The notes beneath the pieces were generated by a model that did not search any database, was not told the origin of the DNA, and saw nothing but the letters and a program-made list of their open reading frames with translations. The position numbers were made by a program, and so were the translations under genes. Below, piece after piece: positions 44,211 through 55,500 of a stretch of DNA of 64,000 bases. Numbering within the stretch: the stretch's first letter is position 1; each line of letters begins with the position of its first letter. This stretch comes from Calliopum simillimum (taxonomy: Eukaryota > Arthropoda > Insecta > Diptera > Lauxaniidae), in contig OX638368.1 of assembly GCA_951812925.1 (NCBI GenBank), positions 67,418,569-67,482,568 of the forward strand, in the 5' to 3' direction.

Positions 44211-44599
44211 AATCTTCTTTGCCTTCAAACGGAGTATACCCGTGTCATTATTCTTGTTTCCCTGAAACAACAAATTTTAAAACTATTGCATGACGGACAC
44301 TGGGGAGTTTCAAAAATAAGGCAACTAACCAGAAAACACGTCTGGTGGGTTAATATCGACAAATACATTGCTCAGTAAACAGCGAATTGTGACATTTGTA
44401 AAATAGCTAATCCTGCTCCTTTTAGGGATTATCAAAGTTGGCCAGAAACAACTCATCCATGGGAAAGACTTTGCTGGTCCAATATTTAACTCAATGTGGC
44501 TTATATTCGTGGACGCATATTCTCAGTTTCCTTTCGTTTTACAATTGTCAATGACTACTACGTAGGCTGCTATATATATTTCTGGCCTAGGCAACACTA

Positions 44600-45256
44600 G
44601 GTGCTGCCAGGTGCAATCCATTGGAAAGTTTGACATTTTTTAGCATAAGCGTACTCACAACGTTTTGATGTACAAGTGCTATTTGTTGTGTTTACAGTGA
44701 GTTAAAAAAATCAATTTTTCCATTGATAATTTAAACGATTGATAAATTATGGGGCTTCCAACGAGAACAAACGTTTTTTACAACTAAGTGTTCATGCAAA
44801 ATCGAATGCATTAGATTGGAACTAATATGCAAGAATGCCTCCATCTCACAATATGCCACATGACGATCTTGCATTATCAGTTCATGCACTGTATCGATGT
44901 TTTGTGGCACAACAACTGATTTTAGACGACCTTCACGGAATTCGTCTTTGAGCGAGCGTCGGCCACGATTGAATTCATTAAACCAGTTTTTCACAGTGCT
45001 ATAGGATGGTGCTTCATCGCCATACAAAGACTTAAGTTCATCGATGCACTCTTGTCGTGATAATCCACGTCGAAAGTTGTGAAAAATGATCGCACGAAAA
45101 TGTTCACGAGTTAGTTGCAATTTTTTGCCAAATTGATTTTTTCAAGTCACTGTAAACAACACAAATGATGGTCGTACGTCAAAACGTTCTGAGTACGTTT
45201 AAGCTAAAAAATGTCAAACTTTCCAATGAAAATGTCAGATTGCACCTGGCAACACT
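44600..45256 (-). mobile_element. Internally deleted mariner, TA duplication
   Basis: Inverted ends share GCCAGGTGCAATC and TTGGAAAGTTTGACATTTT. TA occurs on both sides (44598-44599 and 45257-45258). At 657 bp it is about half the length of an intact mariner. Confidence 0.75.
44731..45120 (-). pseudogene. Mariner transposase N-terminal DNA-binding part only
   Basis: MQLTREHFRAIIFHNFRRGL, then SYSTVKNWFNEFNRGRRSLKD and REGRLKSVVVPQNIDTVHEL give the two helix-turn-helix regions and the linker of a mariner transposase. A short tail ends at a stop with no catalytic Asp motif. The catalytic domain is deleted. Such a truncated product could at most bind terminal repeats; whether it is made is unknown. 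Confidence 0.8.
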
Positions 45257-45689
45257 TAGCCCACGTACAGCTAATACAATATCAGCTTTAAATTCAATAT
45301 TTGCTATTGAAGGGATTCCAGAAACACTCGTTAGTTATAATGGTCCACAACTGACAGCTGACTCATTTAGAGCTTATTGCTCGCAACTTGGAATTAAACA
45401 TTTAACGACAGCGCCTTTAATCCTGCTTCGAATGGCTTAGCCGAACGCTTTGTTCGAACGTTTAAAACAGCTGTTAAGAAGAACATCGATGATGGGTTAA
45501 ACATCAATCTAGCCGTTGTAAAATATCTTTCAACGTACCGTTTTATGCCAAACGCTGATGGAACAACGCCTGCTGAATTACTTCATGGCAGACCTGTTGG
45601 CACATTATTAAGTCAAATTTTCGAGCCAAAGCAGCGCACACAGGTGCCAATCGAAGTAAAAGCTGGCCAAAAATGTATTTCTGCACGCA

Positions 45690-46260
45690 AACTTTTGAAA
45701 ATCAGTTTTTAGGCACTAGTGATAGTGTGTGCAACTTTTGAGCAAAAATAATTTGAGTTCGGACAAGGGGGCGTGGCACCTCCCATATAAGCAAAAGTTT
45801 AAAAATACTATACTGAAAGCGTTTTTTGAGATAGTCCAACCGAATTTCACTGAAACACTAAAGATGATAAAATCAAGCTCTCAACAAAAAATGGGTGAAA
45901 TCGGGCAAGGGCGCGTGGCACCTCCCATATAAGCAAAAGTTTCAAAATGCTATACTAAAAACGTTTTTTAAGATAAGCCGTCTAAATTTCATTCAGATAC
46001 TAAAAATATTAAATGCAAGCTTCGAGCAAAAAGTAGGCAATCTCGGATAGGAGGGCGTGGCACCTCCCATGTAAGCAAGTCTAAAAATGCTATACTAAAA
46101 GCGTTTTTTGAGGTAAGCCGTCCAAATTGCACTGAGATATTAAGAGATACTAAGAATATTAAATGAAAACTTTGAGCAAAAGCTAGGCGAACTAGGACAA
46201 GAGGGCGTGGCACCTCCCATATATATAAAAAATTCAAAATGCAATACAGCCATTCCATGC
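45690..46260 (-). repeat. About four tandem units with GGCGTGGCACCTCCCATATA
   Basis: Units of about 140 bp near 45760, 45905, 46040 and 46195. They match, in reverse orientation, the tandem units at 38865-39235 in the dispersed repeat of the Gyp2 leader. Confidence 0.75.
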
Positions 46261-46980
46261 CCAGCGTAACAAGATCTGCTACACCCCTTCCGATTTCGCT
46301 GAAATTTGGTACATGATTTTGTTTCATACCTAGTCTTCAAGAAAATGCAAAAAAAAAATTTTCCGATTTTTTTTGTGGCTAGTGGAAGGGTGCAAACTGT
46401 GGAAAAATCTGTAAATTGTGACAAACTCTCCTCAAATAATTGTCAATAACTTAGACATTTCTTAACCGATTTTCATGTTCAGACCACTCTTGGAAAGGTA
46501 TTGAATTAGGCTATAAAATTTTCTACTATTTTAGTACTAAACTACAAAAAACGTATCCAGGTACACCTTTTTTACCTTCCAAAATATATTTTTTGGAAAG
46601 AAAAAGAAAAATTCTTTCATATGACTAAATTTCAAGAAGGTGTCTTTCAAACTACGGCTGCAATTTGATTAAGAGCATCCGGACTGGCACAATATCTCAC
46701 TGTGAGCAAGCATAGGAAGCAAAGTAGTAAAAAGTGGCACCCAATTCACCAATTATAGAAAAATCATTTGACAAAAAGACCCAGTTGTCGCCAGAGTGGA
46801 ACCTGGTGGAACTTTTTTTGTAGCTCTATGACTCTACAATTTGTATCTCTCGCAGCTAACCTTACATCATGTATTCAAAAAACCACTAATATTTTCTAAT
46901 TTCGTATCTATTATCATTATTTACGTACCGCGGGGGTGTCCTCCTTACTATTCAATGGCGTTTTTAACATTCTTTTGTTT
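46261..46980. other. No gene seen
   Basis: Sequence between the tandem repeats and LINE-C. Short phrases (CATTCCATGCCCAGCGTAAC) look like decayed repeat sequence, but no boundary is visible. Confidence 0.4.
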
Positions 46981-46984
46981 TGGA

Positions 46985-48178
46985 AACCATTTACAACGCA
47001 CACAATGTTCTTGTGAGACTTCCATAAATGATGTGTTATTTGAATGGCGCGGAGCTCAAGATAAATCAAAAATTATTATTGCTGTCTTTTTGGATTTTCA
47101 ACGGGCATTCGAAACCATAGACCCAAAGTTACTTTTGGATAAACTTTTAAAATACGGAGTTGCCGGTACTTCACTGGATTGGTTCAAAAGCTACTTGAGT
47201 AATAGAAAGCAAGTCGTAAAAATTGGCGAACAAATTTCAAATGATTTGAATAATAACTTAGGTGTTCCACAGGGATCGATTCTTGGCCCTTTATTATTTA
47301 TTTTATATATAAATAATATAGCTAGTTGTCTTAAATATTCTCAAGCTAAAATATTCGCCGACGACACACTTGTCTATATAATTGCTGATAAAATTGAGGA
47401 TGCCACTCAAAAAATAAATGCAGATTTAAATGCACTATTTAGAAAACTTTGTCAGAATAAATTAAAATTAAATGTAAATAAAACAAAAGTTATGATCTTA
47501 ACTAACCAAAGGATAGATAAAACACTAGTCAACATATATATAAACAGCAATCGTCTTGAAATTGAAAACAAAATTAAATATTTGGGCGTCATAATAGACG
47601 ATGAACTAAAATTTGAAGCAAATGTAAATCACATATGTAAAAAAATAGGAGCAAAGGTTAGCGTGCTAGGTAGACTAAGAAACGAACTAAGCTGTAACCA
47701 AAAATTAAATTTGTATAAGTCCTTAGTTGAACCACATTTAACTTATTGTGCGTCAATTTTGTATTTGTCAAACACATCGAATATAATTCGTCTACAGAGG
47801 CTACAAAACAAATGTATGAGACAAGTGTTGAGAGTGGACAATTATTCAAGTAGTAACATAATGCTAAATACTTTAAACCTATTAAGTGTCAACCAAATTA
47901 TTGTATTTCGAACACTAATATTTATATTTAAAATAATTAGGGGACTCGGTCCCAAATATTTGACTAATAAAATTATTTTTAACTACCAATTGCGTAACAG
48001 AACACTAAGAAGTGCAAATGAAATCAGCTTAACAGACGCAACTAAATCGTGTAGCCAAAATTCGTTATTTTATAAGGGAATCAAATTATTTAATTCACTC
48101 CCAGTCGAAATAAAAAATCAAGAAACTGTCAATCAATTTCAGAAACTGTTAAAAATATATGTTAAACATAAATTCTAA
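46985..48178 (+). pseudogene. LINE-C reverse transcriptase, C-terminal 395 residues, open
   Basis: Motifs in order: CETSINDVLFEWRGAQ, the IIAVFLDFQRAFETID block, LGVPQGSILGPLLFILYINN, the catalytic FADD, NKLKLNVNKTKVM, KYLGVIIDDELKF, then LYKSLVEPHLTYCASIL and the C-terminal LFNSLPVEIKNQ. The frame stays open to the TAA at 48178 with no lesion, so truncation is the only fault. The ATG at 46841 lies in unrelated upstream sequence and is not the true start. The endonuclease and ORF1 are missing. The clean frame suggests a fairly young insertion. Confidence 0.85.
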
Positions 48179-48220
48179 GATAATAATGTAAATGCTGTTA
48201 AATGGATTAATCTAAATAAA

Positions 48221-48254
<34 letters not shown>
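46985..48254 (+). mobile_element. LINE-C: 5'-truncated LINE with an ATT-repeat tail
   Basis: The 3' end is a run of about ten ATT units (48225-48254) after the reverse transcriptase stop, as in I-clade and related LINEs. The 5' end is truncated inside the reverse transcriptase near 46985. It lies inside Gyp2. Confidence 0.85.
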
Positions 48255-48255
<1 letters not shown>

Positions 48256-48418
48256 TCTTGCAAAGAAGAAAAATAATCTGTGCTAGGGACTACGACTTTG
48301 CGTTAAGGTACAAGAGAGCAAACTTGATATTACGTAATATTTCAAACGCCAAATCATGCGCTGGTGTTCTCTTTACAAAACTTGGCTGAAAAAATAATCG
48401 AAATCGCAAGTCGATTTC

Positions 48419-48455
48419 ACGATTTTTGGCCAGCTTTTACTTCGATTGGCACCTG
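48419..48455. repeat. Inverted duplicate of Gyp2 integrase (37 bp)
   Basis: ATTTTTGGCCAGCTTTTACT and the following bases are the reverse complement of 45639-45676 in the Gyp2 integrase region. They mark the right edge of the 2.7-kb foreign block. Confidence 0.8.
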
Positions 48456-48459
48456 TGTG

Positions 48460-48891
48460 CAGCGACTAGATAATTCAAACAGCAATCAAAAGTTTCAGTT
48501 AAATCAAGCAGTTTTTGCTCGAAACTACGCAAGAGGTGAAAAATGGATAAAAGGTATTTTCACACGACATCTTGGAAAAATGGTTTATGTGGTGCATACA
48601 ACCCTTGGTTATTTTAAGCGTCACACAAATCATCTAAAATCCAGATTTAGTTCAGACATGGACCCATCTCCAACAACTTTTGATATGGGTATCTTGTCAC
48701 CAGCAACGCAACGCCGAACTTCTGCATCTCCAATTCAACCAACAGAACGACAGAATCAACAAACAAGGCAATCATCGATCCAAGGTTCATCCGCTGAAGC
48801 GAACTTGCCTATAGATGATCAACAACTTCGTAAAAGTGCACGAAGTCGTCAAGAAGTCGATCGATACAGAGCTCCGGATTTTCGAAAATAA
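48460..48891 (+). pseudogene. Gyp2 integrase C-terminal end
   Basis: Frame reads QFQLNQAVFARNYARGEKWI, GIFTRHLGKMVYVVHTTLG, HTNHLKSRFS, then a low-complexity Ser/Gln/Pro tail ending YRAPDFRK and TAA. This is the usual end of K02A2.6-type gypsy polyproteins. About 200 bp of AT-rich sequence separate it from the 3' LTR. Confidence 0.8.
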
Positions 48892-49117
48892 TAAGAAAAT
48901 TAATAAGTATAAATTTATATTACATAATCATAATAATCATAAATATAAATTTACTTAAATTTTCATTACATTCATTTTAAAATTTATTTAATTTTCCATG
49001 TTGAATTCTTTAATTACACCTTGAACTTTTTTTAAGTAATTTATCATATTGGATTCTTTAATAAAATTTGAAGTCTAAAATACAGGGTGAAGTAGTGTTG
49101 TAAACAGACCTTGAAAC

Positions 49118-49405
49118 TTTTAAACTTTTATTCAAAAAGTTTTGCAATTGCAAGTTTTTGAAAACTTTTATTGTATGAAAGTTTATAAAAACTTTTATTT
49201 TTAAAAGTTTTTAAAAACTTTTTCAAAAAACTCTTTCAAAAAACTTTTAAAAAAAACTTTTAAAAATAAAAGTTTTTTATAAAAGTTTTTAAAAACTTTT
49301 ATCCATAAAAGTTTTTGTCTAAAAGTTTTTTGAAAAAGTTTTTAAAAACTTTTATTTTTAAAAGTTTTTTATAAAAGTTTTTCAAAAAACTTCTCATATA
49401 AAAGT
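49118..49405. repeat. AAAAGTTTTT microsatellite-like array (left arm)
   Basis: Irregular repeats of AAAAACTTTTA and its complement, mirrored at 52030-52370 in the right arm. Confidence 0.85.
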
Positions 49406-49557
49406 TTTTTTTTTGGAAAAAAACATGGCAAAAAAAAGAAATACCTTGAAAAAAATCCAGTGACTGAATATTACAAATTACACGCTTATCTATAGAGCTG
49501 AAAGATAAAATGCGACTGTTTGAGCCCATTTCGGTGAAAATATTTTATTGCACCAAT

Positions 49558-50480
49558 CGAAGGGGATAGGCCGAAAATAGATTTTGGACAAGACCAGGGG
49601 TGGCCCCGACCCCTCTAAGTGACCGATTTGGGCCCATTTTGGTGAAAAAATTTGATTGCACCAATCGATGGGGAAAGGTTGAAAATACATTTTGTACATG
49701 ACCAGAGGAGTCCCCGACCCCTCTAAGTGACCGATTTGGGCTCATTTTGGTGAAAAAATTTTATTGCACCAATCGATGGGGAAAGGTTAAAAATACATTT
49801 TGTACATGACCAGAGGAGTCCCCGACCCCTCTAAGTGACCGATTTGGGCCCATTTTGGTGAAAAATTTTTATTGCACCAATCGATGGGGAAAGGTCGAAA
49901 ATACATTTTGGACATGACCAGGGGTGTCCCCGACCCCTCTAAGTGACCGATTTGGGCCCATTTTGGTGAAAAATTTTTATTGCACCAATCGATGGGAAAA
50001 GGTTGAAAATACATTTTGTACATGGCCAGAGGAGTCCCCGACCCCTCTAAGTGACCGATTTGGGCCCATTTTGGTGAAAAATTTTTATTGCACCAATCGA
50101 TGGGGAAAGGTCGAAAATACATTTTGGACATGACCAGGGGTGTCCCCGACCCCTCTAAGTGACCGGTTTGGGCCCATTTTGGTGAAAAATTTTTATTGCA
50201 CCAATCGATGGGAAAAGGTTGAAAATACATTTTGGACATGACAAGAGGAGTCCCCGACCCCTCTAAGTGACCGATTTGGGCCCATTTTGGTGAAAATTTT
50301 TTATTGCACCAATCGATGGGGAAAGGTCGAAAATACATTTTGGACATGACCAGGGGTGTCCCCGACCCCTCTAAGTAACCGATTTGGGCCCATTTTGGTG
50401 AAAAATTTTTATTGCACCGACCCCTCTAAGTGACCGATTTGGGCCCATTTTGGTGAAAATTTTTATTGCACCAATCGATG
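49558..50480. repeat. 108-bp tandem array, about eight to nine units (left arm)
   Basis: Unit phrases: GCACCAATCGATGGGGAAAG, TACATTTTGGACATGACCAG, GTCCCCGACCCCTCTAAGTG and ACCGATTTGGGCCCATTTTG. Successive units start 108 bp apart (49621, 49729, 49837). Because 108 is a multiple of three, the minus strand has an open frame with a 36-residue repeat. Confidence 0.95.
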
Positions 50481-51079
50481 AAGAAAGGTCGAAAATAGAT
50501 TCTGGACATGACTCAAGGGTGTCCCCGACCCCTCTTAATAACCGTTTTGGACGCCTTTTATAAAAAAAATTTTATTGCACCAATCTATGGGAAATTGTGG
50601 AACATACATACATTTTGGATATGACCAAATGTACCTCCGGCTACTCCTGTGAACGTTTATTGCCATATTTTTAAAATTTCGTTAGTGGACATTCAAATGA
50701 CAAAAAATAGAGCATAACCTACTGCATCTGGCGCTGCTGTAGCTTTTGCTTTTATTTTTTGTTATTGAATATGTATGCACATTCTTATTTTCCTTATACA
50801 TACTCACATATGTATGTGCATAATGTTTTTCTACCTATGATCACTTGCAAATTCAGATTTTACCGAACTTGCATGCGAAGAAAAATAAGAATGTGCTTAC
50901 ATATTCAATAACAAAACATAAAAGCAAAAGCAACAGCGGCGCTAGATGCAGTAGGTTAAGCTCTATTTTTTGTCATTTGAATGTCAACTAACGAAATTTT
51001 AAAAATATGGCAATAAACGGTCACAGGAGTAGCCGGAGGTACATTTGGTCATATCCAAAATGTATGTTCCACATTTTCC

Positions 51080-51970
51080 CATCGATTGGTGCAATAAAAT
51101 TTTTTTTACCAAAATGGGCCCAAATCGGTCACTTCGAGGGGTCGGAGACGCCTTTGGTCATGTCTAGAATCTATTTTCAACCTTTCCTCATCGATTGGTG
51201 CAATAAAATTTTTTCACCAAAATGGGCCCAAATCGGTCACTTAGAGGGGTCGGGGACACCCCTGGTCATGTCCAAAATCTATTTTCGACCTTTCCCCATC
51301 GATTGGTGCAATAAAAATTTTTAACCAAAATGGGCCCAAATCGGTCACTTAGAGGGGTCGGGGACTCCTCTGGTCATGTCCAAAATCTATTTTCGACCTT
51401 TCCCCATCGATTGGTGCAATAAAAATTTTTCACCAAAATGGGCCCAAATCGGTCACTTAGAGGGGTCGGGGACACCCCTGGTCATGTCCAAAATCTATTT
51501 TCGACCTTTCCCCATCGATTGGTGCAATAAAAATTTTTCACCAAAATGGGCCCAAATCGGTCACTTAGAGGGGTCGGGGACACCCCTGGTCATGTCCAAA
51601 ATGTATTTTCGACCTTTCCCCATCGATTGGTGCAAAAAAAATTTTCACCAAAATGGGCCCAAATCGGTCACTTAGAGGGGTCTGGGACACCCCTGGTCAT
51701 GTCCAAAATCTATTCTCGACCTTTCCCCATCGATTGGTGCAATAAAAATTTTTAACCAAAATGGGCCCAAATCGGTCACTTAGAGGGGTCGGGGACTCCT
51801 CTGGTCATGTCCAAAATGTATTTTCAACCTTTCCACATCGATTGGTGCAATTAAATTTTTTCACCAAAATGGGCCCAAATCGGTCACTTAGAGGGGTCGG
51901 GGACTCTTCTTGTCATCTCCAAAATGTATTTTCAACCTTTCCCCATCGATTGGTGCAATCAATTTTTTTT
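51080..51970. repeat. 108-bp tandem array, about eight units (right arm, inverted)
   Basis: Inverted counterpart of the left-arm array with the same unit in reverse complement. Confidence 0.95.
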
Positions 51971-52029
51971 ACAAAATTGGGCCGTAATTTTACACAGGGG
52001 CTTTTTGCAAGGTATTTATTTCCCAAAAA

Positions 52030-52370
52030 AAAACTTTTATGTGACAGATTTTATCAAAAACTTTCATGAAAAACTTCTTGCTTAGAAGTTTTTATATAAA
52101 AGTTTTTGAAAAAACTTTTATATAAAAACTTTTATGGATAAAAGTTTTTAAAAACTTTTTCAAAAAACTTTTATAAAAAACTCTTTAAGGATAAAAGTTT
52201 TTAAAAACTTTTAAAAAAAACTTTTATTTTTAAAAGTTTTTTTTATAAGTTTTTTAAAACTTTTATTTCAAAAAGTTTAAAGTTTTTAAAAACTTTTATC
52301 TAAATGATTTAAAAGTTTTTAGTCTAAATAAACTTAAAAAAAAACTTTTAAAAAAGTTTATTTCAGGGCC
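52030..52370. repeat. AAAAGTTTTT microsatellite-like array (right arm)
   Basis: Counterpart of 49118-49405. Confidence 0.85.
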
Positions 52371-52542
52371 TGGTTGTAAATGATTACTTAGTATGAATAG
52401 TCAAACTTTATTATGCAACTCTATGTAATTACTTTTTATGCAACCCTGCACTATTCTAATTCTATTCTATTCTATTATCGTGAACTCTCAATAAAGTCAG
52501 TTCTCTTTAACCATCAATCGCGACGGACGTTTTAATTTATCA

Positions 52543-55500
52543 CATTATTTGTACATATGAACTTTTTATAAAATTTAGACCGCAGGTTTTTTAATTTAAG
52601 AAGACCTCTGTTATACCATGGGCACCTAAAAGAAAAATCCCTACACTTAGGTATATGTTCTTTTCAAACTTCAGCAACTGCTGATTTAAAAACATTAAAA
52701 CACGAATCAGTATCCAAATTATGAAACAAATTATCCCAATCAATGCAATAAAAAGAGTTATTTACAATTTCAAATTACAAGCCTTAAAATCAAAGTTCGA
52801 ATATTTAAAATAAGTATGAATGTTTGCATATAAAAAAAGAAGCATTTAATTCAATAGCTAAATGATGAGCATTTCATGGTGACAATGGAGCAATAGATTC
52901 AACAATTTTATGATTAATATTACTAGAAACAAAAATTAAGTCCAAAAGTCTTTTAAGTAAATTAAAGCAATTACACAGGTTTACAAAAAAAAAAAAAAAA
53001 ATGTCATGGCGTTTTGATCAGACTATGTTTTTCCTAGGGACTTTGACGTTCTGAATCCGAATCCGGGGTCCGTTTTTTTCCAGAACGTCTAGGAAAAAAG
53101 ACTTTAAGGTCATATGGAGGTCGAAATGGGGTTCTGAAACTAATTTTTTATCATTGAATTCTTAGTCCTTAAGAAGAATATTCAATCAAAAAGGGTATCT
53201 CGGACCTAGTTTCGGAGATATAGCCATCGGAAGATCCGGATATATCTTCTATAAAAACCGCTATAAGTTGGGAACCCCTGGATGGATTTAAAAAATATTG
53301 GCGTCATATGAAAGGTATTTTGACAACCTATAAAATTGGATTCAAAGTTTTGGAGATATGACCTTTTTTGAAATTTTGAGAAATTTTTCAATTACAACAA
53401 CAAATACATAAACAACATCAGCAACAACAACTATAACAACAACAAAATACCTTTCATATGACATCAACATTTTCCAAATCCATCCAGTGGTTCCCAACTT
53501 ATAGCGATTTTCATAGAAGATATATCCGGATCTTCCGACGGCTATATCGCCGAAACTACGTCCGAGAGACCGTTTTTGATCACAAATTCTTTTTAAGGAC
53601 TAAGAATTCAATCATAGAAAATTTGTTTCAGAATTTTAGCGAATTTATCACTAAACGACACTTGACCATTTTGACCTCCATATGACCTTGAAATCTTTTT
53701 TCTCAGACGTTCTGGAAAAAAACGGACCACGGATTCAGATTCAGGGCGTCAAAGACCCTAGGAAACACTGGTCAAAACGCCATGACATTTTTTTATTTTC
53801 TAAACCTGTGTTATTTATCTGAACAAGTCCTATCTCTAGAATTTTATCAATGACGCATAATTCAATATTATTGGATACATTAAATGGGGATAAATAATTA
53901 TCATCAGACAAAGGTACCCACTGAACACTACCAAGATTGAAATCACCAAAAACCATTAATTGACTTTTAACACAAAGAATACTATTAATTAAAGGCGAAA
54001 TGTCATCCATATGTTTATTATATAAGTCAACAGCACTATTTGGTGGAATATACGAGACTGTTATATAAAGAGACTCAGTCAGACAAGCCTTTGATTACGA
54101 CGCAAAATTGATCAATTACAGAATTATTATTATCAAGCGAGATAATAGATGAAATAACTGAACGATTAACAGCAATCAATACACTCCTACCCCGAAGACA
54201 GCTAGTTGAATTTGCATCACGATCTTTACGGTAGACATTGTATAGATGAGCATCAAAAAATTCTTCATTATAAAAATTTGCATTCAGCCAAGTTTCAGTA
54301 AAAATGAAGACATCGAACTCACATTGAGCAGTAGCAGCAAAAATTGAATTAGATTTGGTCCGCAGGCCTGATACATTTTGAAAATAAATTTTAAGTTGAT
54401 CAGTTGAAGAGTATTTGTTAGTGGCAGTTACGGGATTAGCGTTTGTTTTTCTTTCCTTGGAAAAACCGTAAAATCTTTCACACGAACATCAATAGGCCAA
54501 AGGTTAGGATCAAAAATCAGTTTGGATAATGAAATTTATACACTTAATTCAAAATTAACAATTTGAGATCATCAATATTAGCGTCTTTTTTAATTAATTT
54601 AACGCATTCGATATGATGCTTTTCAATATTGGTGCGGCTAGATACATATTCGATGATATTCGATTCTGATTCCGAAGGTTTAAAAGAAGATAATTGATAC
54701 CATTTTTTTGATTAATAACGCCAAGTTCAGCATTTGAATTATTACCAACAACAATTGCACGTTTTTGTTTCTTTCTTCTAACTTCATTCCACTGATGCTC
54801 CGAGTTAGATGCAGGAGAACAACATTCGGCGCAAGTAAAGAGAGCGGTGCAGGAGAACATGAATTTGCGCGGAAAGCAATTAAGTCAGAAAGTGTAGCAG
54901 CCAATGCATCAATACCCGTAATAGTGGGGGGAGAAATGTATCAGACACAGAAACTTGCGAATTAGAAGCATTGGTTACAATTGAAAGAGACGAAAAGGCA
55001 GCAGTAGAAACAACAGCATCAACACCAACAGCAGACCGAAGAATTGTAAACAACAACAGAATTATGCGAATCAGGTGACGCAGCAGACAGATGTGTTATT
55101 TTTGTTGTTTCAGTAGTTTGATCATGTGCGTTCAAAGAGTTCGTTGACCTTTAAAACGAAGAGCAAGCACCAAGCAAAGGTAATATTGCTGTTCCCTTGT
55201 GGGAGACAGCCTCAGCATTATTTTGTGAGAGCTTTAAAGTTTTATTCTTTTTTGTTTGGAAAGAGTTAATTTTCAGAAGAGAATCGACACTTTTTTGCAA
55301 GATTTTCATATCAGCAAATAAAAGAGAAATTGCGGAAGACATTTTTTGCATAGATTGAATGGTAGATTGCATTGAATCAATTTTTTGCAATAACAGTTCT
55401 TTATCTTCAGTTAAAGAATTAATAAGAGAAAGCGCGCACTCACTATTATTTTTAAGAAACGCGATTTCGTTAAACACAGATTGCAGAGTTATTTCTGTCG

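Larger units (their letters stand above)
44211..45676 (+). pseudogene. Gyp2 integrase, interrupted by a deleted mariner
   Basis: Zinc finger LHDGHWGVSKIRQL and CDICK (about 44290-44400), then core IFVDAYSQFPFV. After the mariner remnant it continues with NSIFAIEGIPETLVSYNGPQ (a catalytic Asp position appears as YNG) and, with a frame change near 45420, NGLAERFVRTFKTAVKKN. It stops matching at about 45676, where an inverted copy of its last 37 bp reappears at 48419. Confidence 0.8.
49105..52372. mobile_element. 3.3-kb hAT-like foldback with satellite-like arms, 8-bp duplication
   Basis: Ends CAGACCTTGAAA and the complement of CAGGCCCTGAAA; 8-bp GTTGTAAA on each side (49097-49104 and 52373-52380). 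An 8-bp duplication with CAG-type ends fits the hAT superfamily. Each arm of about 1.6 kb carries, from outside in, an AAAAGTTTTT array, a 108-bp tandem array and a unique block; the centre is near 50850. It has no transposase. The open frames it shows are satellite reads. Confidence 0.85.
38126..52542 (+). mobile_element. Gyp2: Ty3/gypsy LTR retrotransposon with at least six nested insertions
   Basis: Both LTRs start TGTT(A/G)TAAATG and end TTTATCA; without insertions each is only about 175 bp. The primer binding site TGGCGACGAGGAC follows. Gag, protease, reverse transcriptase, RNase H and integrase can be followed to 48891. Nested elements: MITE in the 5' LTR (38252-38717), a dispersed repeat with its own nested element in the leader (38796-40790), a MITE (43811-44210), a deleted mariner (44600-45256), a block with tandem repeats and a LINE (45677-48415), and a hAT-like foldback inside the 3' LTR (49105-52372). 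It splits LINE-B. I could not see a clean target duplication (GTTTA left, CATTA right). Confidence 0.85.
49096..52542 (+). repeat. Gyp2 3' LTR, split by a hAT-like foldback
   Basis: The LTR starts TGTTGTAAA at 49096-49104. It resumes after the foldback with GTTGTAAATGATTACTTAG at 52373 and runs to TTTATCA at 52542. The 8-bp GTTGTAAA is duplicated at the junctions. Confidence 0.85.

Noticed and set aside
46841..46984. N-terminal extension of the LINE-C reverse transcriptase from the ATG at 46841
   Set aside because: The first 48 residues are unlike any reverse transcriptase and precede the visible 5' truncation.
49787..50347. 186-codon open frame with a 36-residue perfect repeat
   Set aside because: It is a read of the 108-bp satellite, open only because 108 is a multiple of three. 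The mirrored array gives the same on the other strand.
49558..51970. CRISPR-like regular repeats
   Set aside because: The repeats are contiguous tandem units with no unique spacers, inside a eukaryotic transposon.
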